NCBI RefSeq assembly: GCF_019029495.1
Contig: NZ_JAERQM010000005.1
Span: 248,001 to 312,000 of the forward strand
Direction: 5' to 3'
DNA: 64,000 nucleotides
Source of the DNA: Falsiroseomonas oleicola
GTDB lineage: Bacteria > Pseudomonadota > Alphaproteobacteria > Acetobacterales > Acetobacteraceae
Numbering within the stretch: the first letter of the stretch is position 1; each line of letters opens with the position of its first letter. Below are positions 15,536 through 25,519 of this stretch, one piece after another. The translations under genes and the position numbers were made by a program. Under the pieces are notes generated by a model, which was not told the DNA's origin, made no database searches, and saw nothing but the letters and a program-made list of their open reading frames with translations.

Positions 15536-16876
15536 ATGGAATCTCCCGCGCGACCCGTCTATTTCCGCGAGGAGGCCGTCGCCTCCGCCACCTCCGTCAC
15601 GGTCGTCGAGGATGCGCTGGAGGTGGTGCGTCCACCGCTGATGATCCTGTGGTGCGGCCTCGCGGCCCTGGTGGTCGGGCTGCTCGGCTGGTCCGCGACA
15701 ACCGACGTGCCGGTGAAGATCGGCGGGCAGGGCATCCTGCTCGCGGCCGGCGGCCTGACCGACATCGTCTCCGACACCGAGGGCCGCGTGGTCGAGCTGC
15801 TGGTGGCGCCGGGGGATACCGTCACGGCCGGGGCCGTCGTCGCCGTGGTGGACCAGGCGGAGCAGCATCTGCAACTCGCCGCCGCGCAGGGCGAATTGCG
15901 CGATGCCCAGGCTGCGCGGGCGGAGATGGTGCGCTTCCAGGAACGCGACACGGCGGCCGACCTCGCCTGGCGCACCGCGCGCGATGAGGGGCTCGGCCAG
16001 ACCCTGCGCTCGGCGCGGGAACGGCTGCGCCTGATGACGGAACGCGAGCAGGTGGTGCGCGACCTCGCCGCCCGCTCGCTGGCCACGCGCGACCGTGCCA
16101 TCGGCGCGCAGGTGGAGCTGTTCGGCATTCGTGACCAGATCGAGACGGTGCAGAACGACCGCCGCGTGCTCGGCCTGGATGCGATGATGCGCCAGACGCA
16201 GCGGGAACGTGACATGCTGGCCGCCGACCAGCGCGTGGCGGCCGGTGAGCGCGCCGTCTCCACCCTGCAGGACCGCATTCGCCGCATGGGCGCGATCCGC
16301 TCGCCCTTCGAAGGACGCGTGGTGGAGGCGAAGGCCAATGCCGGGCAGGTGGTCAGCCGTGGCGGTCCGCTGCTGACGCTGGTGCGCAGCGATGTGCCGG
16401 GGGCGGAGGCGGGCGGCATCGTCGGCCTGGTCTATGTCGGTGCGCAGGATGGCAAGAAGCTGCAGCCGGGCATGGCGGTGGAGCTTTCCCCCGCCACCGC
16501 CCCGCAGCAGGAATATGGCTATCTGCGCGGCCGCGTGCTGCGGGTGGCGGATACGCCCGCCAGCAGCGCCGGCATGCTGCGCACGCTGCAGAACGACGCG
16601 CTGGTGACGGAATTCCAGCGCCAGCAGCGCACGCTGTTCGAGGTGAACATCGTGCTCGACCGCGACGAGGCCGGCCAACTCGTCTGGTCCGGCGGCAGCG
16701 GCCCGCCCTTCAGCATCGAGGGCGGCACGCCGCTGGCGATGCAGGCGACGGTGCGCAATGTGCGGATGATCGCGCTCGGCCTGCCTGCACTGCAACGCTG
16801 GCTGGGCGAGGATGTGCGCGTCGCGGCGACGCCGCAGCAGACCGTCGCCGCGCCCGTCACCGTGGCGGAGCGCTGA
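15536..16876 (+). CDS. NHLM-type bacteriocin exporter, HlyD/membrane fusion subunit
   Basis: The 446-residue protein has one N-terminal membrane helix (about 34-54, LMILWCGLAALVVGLLGW), a lipoyl/barrel-sandwich half (GGLTDIVSDTEGRVVELLVAPGDTV), a long helical hairpin region with RERLRLMTEREQVVRDLA, and the returning half IRSPFEGRVVEAKANAGQVVSRGGPLLTL. This is the periplasmic adaptor of a type I-like exporter linking the inner-membrane ABC unit to an outer-membrane TolC channel, which must be encoded elsewhere. It follows the repeat protein by 90 bases and precedes the peptidase-ABC gene by three, so it belongs to the same export unit. It matches the adaptor that accompanies NHLP-type precursors. 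Confidence 0.87.
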   Translation: MESPARPVYFREEAVASATSVTVVEDALEVVRPPLMILWCGLAALVVGLLGWSATTDVPVKIGGQGILLAAGGLTDIVSDTEGRVVELLVAPGDTVTAGAVVAVVDQAEQHLQLAAAQGELRDAQAARAEMVRFQERDTAADLAWRTARDEGLGQTLRSARERLRLMTEREQVVRDLAARSLATRDRAIGAQVELFGIRDQIETVQNDRRVLGLDAMMRQTQRERDMLAADQRVAAGERAVSTLQDRIRRMGAIRSPFEGRVVEAKANAGQVVSRGGPLLTLVRSDVPGAEAGGIVGLVYVGAQDGKKLQPGMAVELSPATAPQQEYGYLRGRVLRVADTPASSAGMLRTLQNDALVTEFQRQQRTLFEVNIVLDRDEAGQLVWSGGSGPPFSIEGGTPLAMQATVRNVRMIALGLPALQRWLGEDVRVAATPQQTVAAPVTVAER

Positions 16877-16879
16877 GCC

Positions 16880-19015
16880 ATGCGCACCCCCTCCATCCTG
16901 CAGATCGAGGCGGCGGAATGCGGCGCCGCGGCGCTCGGCATCATCGCCGCCCATCACGGGCTGTGGCTGACGCTGGAGGATCTGCGTTCGCGCTGCGGCG
17001 TGTCGCGTGACGGCAGCAAGGCCCAGCACATCGTCGCCGCGGCGCGGGAGATGGGCTTCGAGGTGCGCGCCGTGCGCGGCGAGCCGGAGGCGCTGGCCAC
17101 CGCGCCCTGCCCCCTGATCCTGCATTGGGGCATGGACCACTTCCTGGTGCTGGAGGGGAAGCGCGGCGGCTACTGGTATCTGAACGACCCGGCGCGCGGC
17201 CGTCGCCGCGTCGATGACCGGGAGCTGCGGCGGCAGTTCAGCGGCATCGTGCTGATGATGAAGCCGAGCCCCGAATTCAAGCCCGGCGGATCGCCGCCGA
17301 GCGCGCTGCGCGGCCTGGCGGACCGGCTGCGCGGCGGACGCAAGGCAGTGCTGCTGGCCTGCGGCGTCAGCGTGATGCTGGCGCTGCCGGGGGTGCTGCA
17401 GCCGTCCTTCCGCCAGGTCTTCATGGACCGCATCCTGACGGCGGGCGTCATCGCCTGGCTCTGGCCGATGGTGCTGGTGATCTTCGGCGTCGGCGTCTTC
17501 GCGGCGCTGCTGACCTGGATGCAGAAGACCATCCAGCACAATCTGGAAACCCGCGTCGCCGTCGCCGGCGGCATCGGCTTCATGGAACGCGTGCTGCGCC
17601 TGCCCATGGCCTTCTACGGCCAGCGCGGGCCGGCCAGCATCGCCGACCGCGTCATGCTGAACGACCGCGTCGCCGGCATCGTCGCGGGCGAGATCGGCGG
17701 CACCATGCTCGCCCTCATCATGGCGGCGGTCTATCTCGCGGTGCTGCTGCTGTTCGACCTGCGGCTCGGCCTGGTGGCGCTGGCGGCGGCGCTGTCGCTG
17801 GCCGCGGCGCTCGGCCTGCTCTCCGCCCGGCTGCGGGAGGATCAGCAGCGGCTGATGAACGAGCAGGGGATGGAGACGGCGGAGGCCAAGCAGGGCCTGC
17901 GCATGATCGAAAGCTACCGCGCCAGCGGCAGCGAGGCGCTGCTGTTCGACCGGCTGACGGCGCGCCACGCCCGCGCGCTGAACCTGCGGCAGTCGCTGAT
18001 GCTGGGCCGCGCCGCGCTGCGGCACCTGCCGGGGCTGGCCACCGCGGTGGCCGCCGCGACCTCGCTGGCCATCGGCGGCGGGCTGGTCATCAATGGGGAG
18101 ATGTCGATCGGCGCGCTGGTCGCCTTCCAGTTCCTGCTGGCGGTGTTCCTGGCGCCGGTCGGGCGGCTGGTGCAGCTTGGCCCGCGCCTGCAGGAAGCCG
18201 GTTCCAGCCTGCGCCTGCTGGACGACACGCTGCGCCATCCGCTGGCCGAGGAATTCTACAAGCCCCCGGCTGCGCCTCGCCTGATCCGCCGCCTGGAAGG
18301 GCGGATCGAGCTGCGGGACGTCAGCTTCGGCCATTCCCGCCGCGCCGCGCCGCTGATCCAGGGCCTGTCCCTGACGGTGGAGGCCGGGGAGCGCGTGGGC
18401 ATCTGCGGCGGCTCCGGCTGCGGCAAGTCCACCCTGGCGCTGCTCGCCGCCGGGCTGCACGAGCCCTGGTCGGGGGAGGTGCTGCTGGATGGCAAGCCGC
18501 TGCGCAACATCCCCCGCGCGGTGCTGCGGCAGAGCGTGCAGGTGGTCGACCAGAACGCCATGCTGTTCACCGGCACGGTGCGCGACAATATCGCGATGTG
18601 GGACCCGACCGTGTCGGAGGAACGGCTGCATGCCGCGGCGCGCGATGCGGCGATCCATGAATTCATCCTGGACCGGCGCGAGGGCTATGCCTTTCCGGTG
18701 ACGGGCGGCGGCGCCAACCTCTCCGGCGGGCAGCGCGCCCGCATCGAGATCGCCCGTGCCCTGGTGCAGGACCCGCGCATCCTGCTGTTCGACGAGGCGA
18801 CGGCGGCGCTGGATGACACGACGGAGGCGGAGCTGCTGTCCAACATCCGTCGCCGTGGCGCCACCATGCTCATCATCGCCCATCGCCTGGCACCGCTGCG
18901 CGATTGCGACCGGGTTGTGGTGATGGAACGCGGCGCCATCGTCGAGATGGGACCGCCGGCGGAGCTGGCGGCACGGCGTGGCGCCTTCGCGAAACTGATG
19001 CTGGCGGAGGCCTGA
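16880..19015 (+). CDS. NHLM-type exporter, C39 peptidase/permease/ATPase subunit
   Basis: The 711-residue protein joins three domains. The N-terminal C39 peptidase has Gln8, Cys14 (QIEAAECGAAAL), His87 (GMDHFLVLEG) and Asp103 (YLNDPARG), so the catalytic set is complete. A six-helix transmembrane domain spans about 150-430. The ATPase has Walker A GGSGCGKST, signature NLSGGQRAR, Walker B ILLFDEAT and the switch histidine IIAHR. Such proteins cut double-glycine leaders and pump the product across the inner membrane. ATG 16880 is three bases after the adaptor stop. The obvious substrate is the repeat protein at 14096, whose leader ends in Gly-Gly. An active peptidase and a matching leader in one locus are strong evidence for function. 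Confidence 0.93.
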   Translation: MRTPSILQIEAAECGAAALGIIAAHHGLWLTLEDLRSRCGVSRDGSKAQHIVAAAREMGFEVRAVRGEPEALATAPCPLILHWGMDHFLVLEGKRGGYWYLNDPARGRRRVDDRELRRQFSGIVLMMKPSPEFKPGGSPPSALRGLADRLRGGRKAVLLACGVSVMLALPGVLQPSFRQVFMDRILTAGVIAWLWPMVLVIFGVGVFAALLTWMQKTIQHNLETRVAVAGGIGFMERVLRLPMAFYGQRGPASIADRVMLNDRVAGIVAGEIGGTMLALIMAAVYLAVLLLFDLRLGLVALAAALSLAAALGLLSARLREDQQRLMNEQGMETAEAKQGLRMIESYRASGSEALLFDRLTARHARALNLRQSLMLGRAALRHLPGLATAVAAATSLAIGGGLVINGEMSIGALVAFQFLLAVFLAPVGRLVQLGPRLQEAGSSLRLLDDTLRHPLAEEFYKPPAAPRLIRRLEGRIELRDVSFGHSRRAAPLIQGLSLTVEAGERVGICGGSGCGKSTLALLAAGLHEPWSGEVLLDGKPLRNIPRAVLRQSVQVVDQNAMLFTGTVRDNIAMWDPTVSEERLHAAARDAAIHEFILDRREGYAFPVTGGGANLSGGQRARIEIARALVQDPRILLFDEATAALDDTTEAELLSNIRRRGATMLIIAHRLAPLRDCDRVVVMERGAIVEMGPPAELAARRGAFAKLMLAEA

Positions 19016-19016
19016 G

Positions 19017-21878
19017 ATGGACGCGTTCGCACTTGCCAGCACGGAGCGCCCGGTCGATGCGCGCTTCCAGCAGCCGCCGCGCAGCCTGGCCGAGCCCGGC
19101 GCCCTCTGGCTGCTGGAAGCCGGGGAGGCGGATATCTTCGCGGCCCAGGGCGGGCTGGATGACAGCGTGGCGCCGGCCGGCCCCTATCTGTTCATCGGCC
19201 GTATCGGCGCCGGCACGCTGGTGCCCGGCCATGGACCGGATCTGGAATGCCTGGTGCTGCGCCCGGCCGCGGGCGCGCGGCTGCGCCGGCTGACGCATCT
19301 CTCCGGCATCGGCGGCGCCCAGGCGCAGGTGGAGGCAATGCAGGCCTGGGCCTCGGCCCTGGCCGGCGGCCTCGGCGCGCGGCTCTGGCGCCCCTCCAAT
19401 ATCGATCGTGTCGCCCGGCCGGGCGTGACGCAGCGCCTCGCCGACCGGCAGTCGGTCACGGCGCGCGGCGTGCCGGTCTGGGTGGAGGTGCCGGAAGGCG
19501 GCGCCATGCTGCTGGGGCTGGAGCCGGTGCAGGGGCTGCTGCCCTTGCCACCGGAGGCCTGGCTTATCGCCGCCGCCGACCTGGAACTGCCGGTGCATGC
19601 GGCGCCACCCGCCGCTTCCCTGCCCGAGGCGATGCAGGGTCTATCGGCCTTCACCGATGCCTGCGTCGCCATGCTGGCCGGGCTGCGCAGCCTGTCCGAG
19701 ATCGACGAGAGCGGGCGGCTGGAACAGCGCGCGCAGCATGATGCGGAGGCGGCGCACCGCACCGCCCAGCTCGCCGCCGACCTGCTCCACGCGCCGCCGC
19801 CCAAGCCGAGCCAGGCCGCCAGCGACTCCGGCCCGGCGGAGCCGCTGTTCCAGACCATGGTGGTGGTCGCCAAGGCCGCCGGCATCCGCCCGCGCATCCA
19901 GCGTCCGACCCGGCTGCGGGAACAGGATATCGACACGCCGCCGACGATGGAGGAAATCGCCCGCGCCTCCGGCCTTCGGCTGCGCCCGGTGGGGCTGCCG
20001 GCGGAATGGTGGAAACGCGACCTCGGCCCGCTGATCGGCCGCGACGCGAAGGGCGAGCCGCTGGCGCTGCTGCCCCGCCCGGGCGGCTATGTGGCGCAAC
20101 CGCCGGATGGCCCCGCGCAACGGCTGGACGAGGCGGCGGCGGAGGCGATCTCCCCGCGTGCCTGGACGATGATCGAGCCGCTGTCCGACATGGCGCTGAC
20201 GCCGGAACAACTGGCGCGCTTCGTGCCGCCGAAGAAGGGCGACCTGTGGCTGGCCTTCGGCGCGGCGCTGCTGGCGGCCTTCCTCGGCCTCGGCATGCCC
20301 ATCGCCATGTCCTTCGCCACCGGGTCGCTGATTCCGGGCGGCAACCGGATCGGGCTGGTGGAGCTGGGCATCGCGCTGGCCTGTGTCGGCGCGGCGAATT
20401 TCGTGGTGCAGATGGCCGGCGACATCGCCAAGCACCGGTTGCAGGCGATGGCGGAGGCGCCGCTGCATGCCGGGCTCTGGGACCGGCTGCTGCGGCTGCC
20501 GATGCCGGTGCTGCGGCGCTTCAACCCCTCCGAACTGTCATCGCGCCTCGGCGTCGCGATGGCGGTGCCGCTGGGGCAGCGCAACTTCCGGCTGGCGGCG
20601 TTGGGCTATGGCACGGCGCTCGCGGCCTCCCTGCTCATGCTGGTGCTGTATCATCCGCTGGGCGCGCTGGTCGCGCTGGGCATCCTGCTGGTCCAGATCG
20701 GCATGGCGGTGGCCGCGGGCATCCTGAAATCCAAGGTGCATGAGACCGGCCAGGCGCTGTCGGGGCAGGCGGACAGCCTGGCGATCGAGGCAGTGGGCGG
20801 CATCGTCAAGCTGCGGCTTTCAGGGGTGGAGCACCGCTTCCTCGCCGCCTGGTCGGAACGCTTCGTCGCCATGCGCCGCACCAAGCTGACGGAGGAGCAT
20901 ATCGACACCTGGCAGGCCTCCGCCGCCAGCTTCATGTCCTTCCTCGGCGTCGGCCTGCTGTTCCTGATGTTCATGGCCGGCGGTTCGGCCGACAATGCGG
21001 CGGTGGCGGGCTTCCTGATGGCCTTCATGATCGCCAATGGCGCCGCCAATGGCCTCGGCCAGGCCTTCGCCGCCTACTACCCGCTGCATGCCATGCGCGG
21101 CTATGGCGCGCCGCTGCTGCAGGCGCAGCCGGAGCCGACGGCGGGGCGCATCGACCCGGGCAAGCTCTCCGGCCACATCTCCATGAGCAATGTCGCCTTC
21201 GGCTATGAGGGGTCGGAGGGGCCGCTGTTCTCCGGCCTGAACCTGCAGATCGAGCCGGGCGAGTTCGTCGCCATCGTCGGCCGCTCCGGCTGCGGCAAGT
21301 CGACGCTGGTGCGGCTGCTGCTGGGGCTGGAGCGTCCGGTCTATGGCAGTGTCGCCTTCGACCGGCAGGACCTGGTCTCGCTCGACCTCGGCCTGCTGCG
21401 GCGGCGCGTCGGCACGGTGATGCAGGGCGCGCAACTGCCGCCCGGCGCGCTGATCGACGTGCTGCGCGGCTTCAGCGAGGCCAGCGAGGCCGCGATCTGG
21501 AAGGCGCTGGAACAGGCGGCGATCGCCCAGGATGTGCGCGCCATGCCGCTCGGCATCCGCACGCCCATCGCCGATGCGGCGCATGTGCTCTCGGGCGGGC
21601 AGGTGCAGCGGCTGCTGCTGGCCCGGGCGCTGGTGAACCGGCCGGATGTGCTGATCCTGGATGAGGCGACCAGCGCGCTGGACCCGGCGACCCAGGCCAT
21701 CACCACCCGCACCCTGGCGGCACTGACCTGCACCCGCATCGTCATCGCGCACCGGCTGGAGACGATCCGCGGCGCCGACCGCATCCTGGTGATCGAGGGC
21801 GGCAAGGTCGCGCATCAGGGCAGTTTTGCCGAACTGTCCAAGCGCGGGATCATCGGGCATGCGGGGGAGGTGGCGTAG
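19017..21878 (+). CDS. NHLM-type exporter, second permease/ATPase subunit
   Basis: This 953-residue ABC protein has an unusually long N-terminal cytoplasmic part of about 400 residues. It includes a cyclic-nucleotide-domain-like start and a degenerate peptidase-like segment near 310-370 (TMEEIARASGLRLRPV onward) without a catalytic Cys/His pair. A six-helix membrane domain follows from about 408, then the ATPase from about 720: Walker A GRSGCGKST (near 755), VLSGGQVQRLLLARAL, VLILDEATSALD and IAHRLE. This layout is characteristic of the second NHLM-type ABC subunit, which works as a heterodimer with the peptidase-bearing one. The start is one base after the preceding stop. The gene ends against a palindrome and the convergent thioesterase gene. 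Confidence 0.9.
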   Translation: MDAFALASTERPVDARFQQPPRSLAEPGALWLLEAGEADIFAAQGGLDDSVAPAGPYLFIGRIGAGTLVPGHGPDLECLVLRPAAGARLRRLTHLSGIGGAQAQVEAMQAWASALAGGLGARLWRPSNIDRVARPGVTQRLADRQSVTARGVPVWVEVPEGGAMLLGLEPVQGLLPLPPEAWLIAAADLELPVHAAPPAASLPEAMQGLSAFTDACVAMLAGLRSLSEIDESGRLEQRAQHDAEAAHRTAQLAADLLHAPPPKPSQAASDSGPAEPLFQTMVVVAKAAGIRPRIQRPTRLREQDIDTPPTMEEIARASGLRLRPVGLPAEWWKRDLGPLIGRDAKGEPLALLPRPGGYVAQPPDGPAQRLDEAAAEAISPRAWTMIEPLSDMALTPEQLARFVPPKKGDLWLAFGAALLAAFLGLGMPIAMSFATGSLIPGGNRIGLVELGIALACVGAANFVVQMAGDIAKHRLQAMAEAPLHAGLWDRLLRLPMPVLRRFNPSELSSRLGVAMAVPLGQRNFRLAALGYGTALAASLLMLVLYHPLGALVALGILLVQIGMAVAAGILKSKVHETGQALSGQADSLAIEAVGGIVKLRLSGVEHRFLAAWSERFVAMRRTKLTEEHIDTWQASAASFMSFLGVGLLFLMFMAGGSADNAAVAGFLMAFMIANGAANGLGQAFAAYYPLHAMRGYGAPLLQAQPEPTAGRIDPGKLSGHISMSNVAFGYEGSEGPLFSGLNLQIEPGEFVAIVGRSGCGKSTLVRLLLGLERPVYGSVAFDRQDLVSLDLGLLRRRVGTVMQGAQLPPGALIDVLRGFSEASEAAIWKALEQAAIAQDVRAMPLGIRTPIADAAHVLSGGQVQRLLLARALVNRPDVLILDEATSALDPATQAITTRTLAALTCTRIVIAHRLETIRGADRILVIEGGKVAHQGSFAELSKRGIIGHAGEVA

Positions 21879-21879
21879 A

Positions 21880-21923
21880 GCGTGATGACTTGAGGTGGAC
21901 TCACCGAAAAGTCTGAATCACGC
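21880..21923. repeat. REP-like palindrome / bidirectional hairpin
   Basis: GCGTGAT (21880-21886) and ATCACGC (21917-21923) are perfect inverted arms, with further inner pairing of ACTT with AAGT and of GGTG with CACC. The element fills the gap between the convergent ABC gene and thioesterase gene, overlapping the latter's stop. It probably acts as a two-way terminator. Its look (dispersed extragenic palindrome with GAGCGTGAT ends) suggests a repeated element, but no second copy was found in the window. Confidence 0.55.
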
Positions 21924-22379
21924 GATCAAAGGTCCGTCTGGCCGGCCAGCGAGGCAGATCAGCGTCTGCTGGCCGATCGCGACGGGAATGCGCTGGCCGG
22001 CGCGGAGCGCCGCCACCTCCAGCGTGCAGATCGTCAGCGTGCGGCCGGACTTCACCACCCGGCCGGTCGCCTCCAGCGCCTCGCCCTCCGCCGGGTTCAG
22101 CAGGTTCAGCTTGAACTCGACGGTGAGCACCGAGGAATCGGGCGGGAACAGCGTGAAGCCGGCATAGCCGCCGGCGGAATCGGCGATGGCGGAGGTGCCG
22201 CCGGCATGGAAATAGCCATGCTGCTGCGTCAGCTCCGCGCGATAGGGCAGGCGGATCACCACCAGCCCGCGGCGAATCTCCGTGAGCGTCGCGCCCAGAT
22301 GCGCCATCAGGCCCTGGCGGTCGAAACTGTCCCGCACGCGCTGGACATTCGCCGCGTCCAATTCGTCGCCGATCTCCAT
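21918..22379 (-). CDS. PaaI family hotdog thioesterase
   Basis: The 153-residue protein has a hotdog fold with GLVVIRLPYRAELTQQHGYFHAGGTSAIADSAGGYAGF; the glycine-rich HAGG helix and its preceding polar residues form the acyl-CoA site of PaaI-type thioesterases. LTVEFKLNLLNPAEGEALEATGRVVKSGRTL is the second half of the fold. It would hydrolyse small or aromatic acyl-CoA thioesters, but the true substrate is unknown. ATG 22379 is chosen because GGGAG lies nine bases upstream on this strand; a longer opening reads through the GNAT gene. It follows the GNAT gene by 13 bases, likely as one transcript. Confidence 0.87.
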   Translation of the reverse strand: MEIGDELDAANVQRVRDSFDRQGLMAHLGATLTEIRRGLVVIRLPYRAELTQQHGYFHAGGTSAIADSAGGYAGFTLFPPDSSVLTVEFKLNLLNPAEGEALEATGRVVKSGRTLTICTLEVAALRAGQRIPVAIGQQTLICLAGRPDGPLIA

Positions 22380-22392
22380 GCGGGCTTGCTCC

Positions 22393-22866
22393 CTAAGCGT
22401 TGAGGTTGATGCGGTAGCGCGGATGGGGATCGGGCTCGGCGATGCGGTCGTAGAGGCGCCGCGCACCGGCATTCGCCGCCTCCGTCTCCCATTCCAGGCG
22501 GCGCCAGCCCTCCGCCCTTCCGACCTCGGCCAAGGCGGCGATCAGGGCGCGGCCGAGACCTCTGCCGCGCGCTTCCGGCGCCACCCAGAGGTCCTCGATC
22601 CAGCCGATATGGCGAAGGCTGAAACTGTGGGGGCGCAGGATGACATGGGCGAGTCCCTGCGCCACGCCGCCTTCCCAGGCCAGCCAGGCGCGCATCGGGA
22701 AGCCGGGGTCGAGGATGCGGTCCCACAGCGCGTCCAGCAGGGCCGGTGTCATGGGCGGGGCCTGGAAATGCCGGCAATTGGCCCGCCACAGCGCGTCCCA
22801 GGCGGGGCGGTCGTCCGCGCCGACGGGGCGGATGGCGGTGGCCGGGTCTGGCGGGGGCTGTCGCAT
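22393..22866 (-). CDS. GNAT family N-acetyltransferase
   Basis: The product is a 157-residue GNAT protein: AIRPVGADDRPAWDALW at the N-terminus, GWIEDLWVAPEARGRGLGRAL with the acetyl-CoA pyrophosphate loop (RGRGLGRA), then the C-terminal WETEAANAGARRLYDRI. Substrate unpredictable. The start is ATG 22866, giving a normal N-terminus; an in-frame ATG at 22938 would add 24 residues without domain similarity. It leads a two-gene unit with the thioesterase. Confidence 0.85.
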   Translation of the reverse strand: MRQPPPDPATAIRPVGADDRPAWDALWRANCRHFQAPPMTPALLDALWDRILDPGFPMRAWLAWEGGVAQGLAHVILRPHSFSLRHIGWIEDLWVAPEARGRGLGRALIAALAEVGRAEGWRRLEWETEAANAGARRLYDRIAEPDPHPRYRINLNA

Positions 22867-22965
22867 CGCGCCCAGCCTCAAGCAGGCGCCGCCCCCTGTC
22901 GAGTGAGCCATCTTCCGCCCGGCATGAGCCAGGCTCACCTGCCGCCGCGGCCGCAGGGCCGGAAA

Positions 22966-23000
22966 TGAAAAGGGGGCGCGGCCGGCAGCCGCGCGCCCCC
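22966..23000 (-). terminator. Rho-independent terminator after katG
   Basis: Read on the minus strand, GGGGGCGCG pairs with CGCGCCCCC around an inner small hairpin, followed directly by TTTTC (plus-strand AAAA at 22968-22971). It starts about 14 bases after the katG stop, so it ends the katG message and separates it from the GNAT gene. Confidence 0.8.
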
Positions 23001-23014
23001 CCGATTGTCGTCGC

Positions 23015-25519
<2,505 letters not shown>

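Noticed and set aside
14036-19042. 1668-codon open frame on the minus strand across the export locus
   Set aside because: It is a shadow of the GC-rich plus-strand genes: Arg/His/Gln/Gly-rich, no domain signature, opposite genes with complete catalytic motifs.
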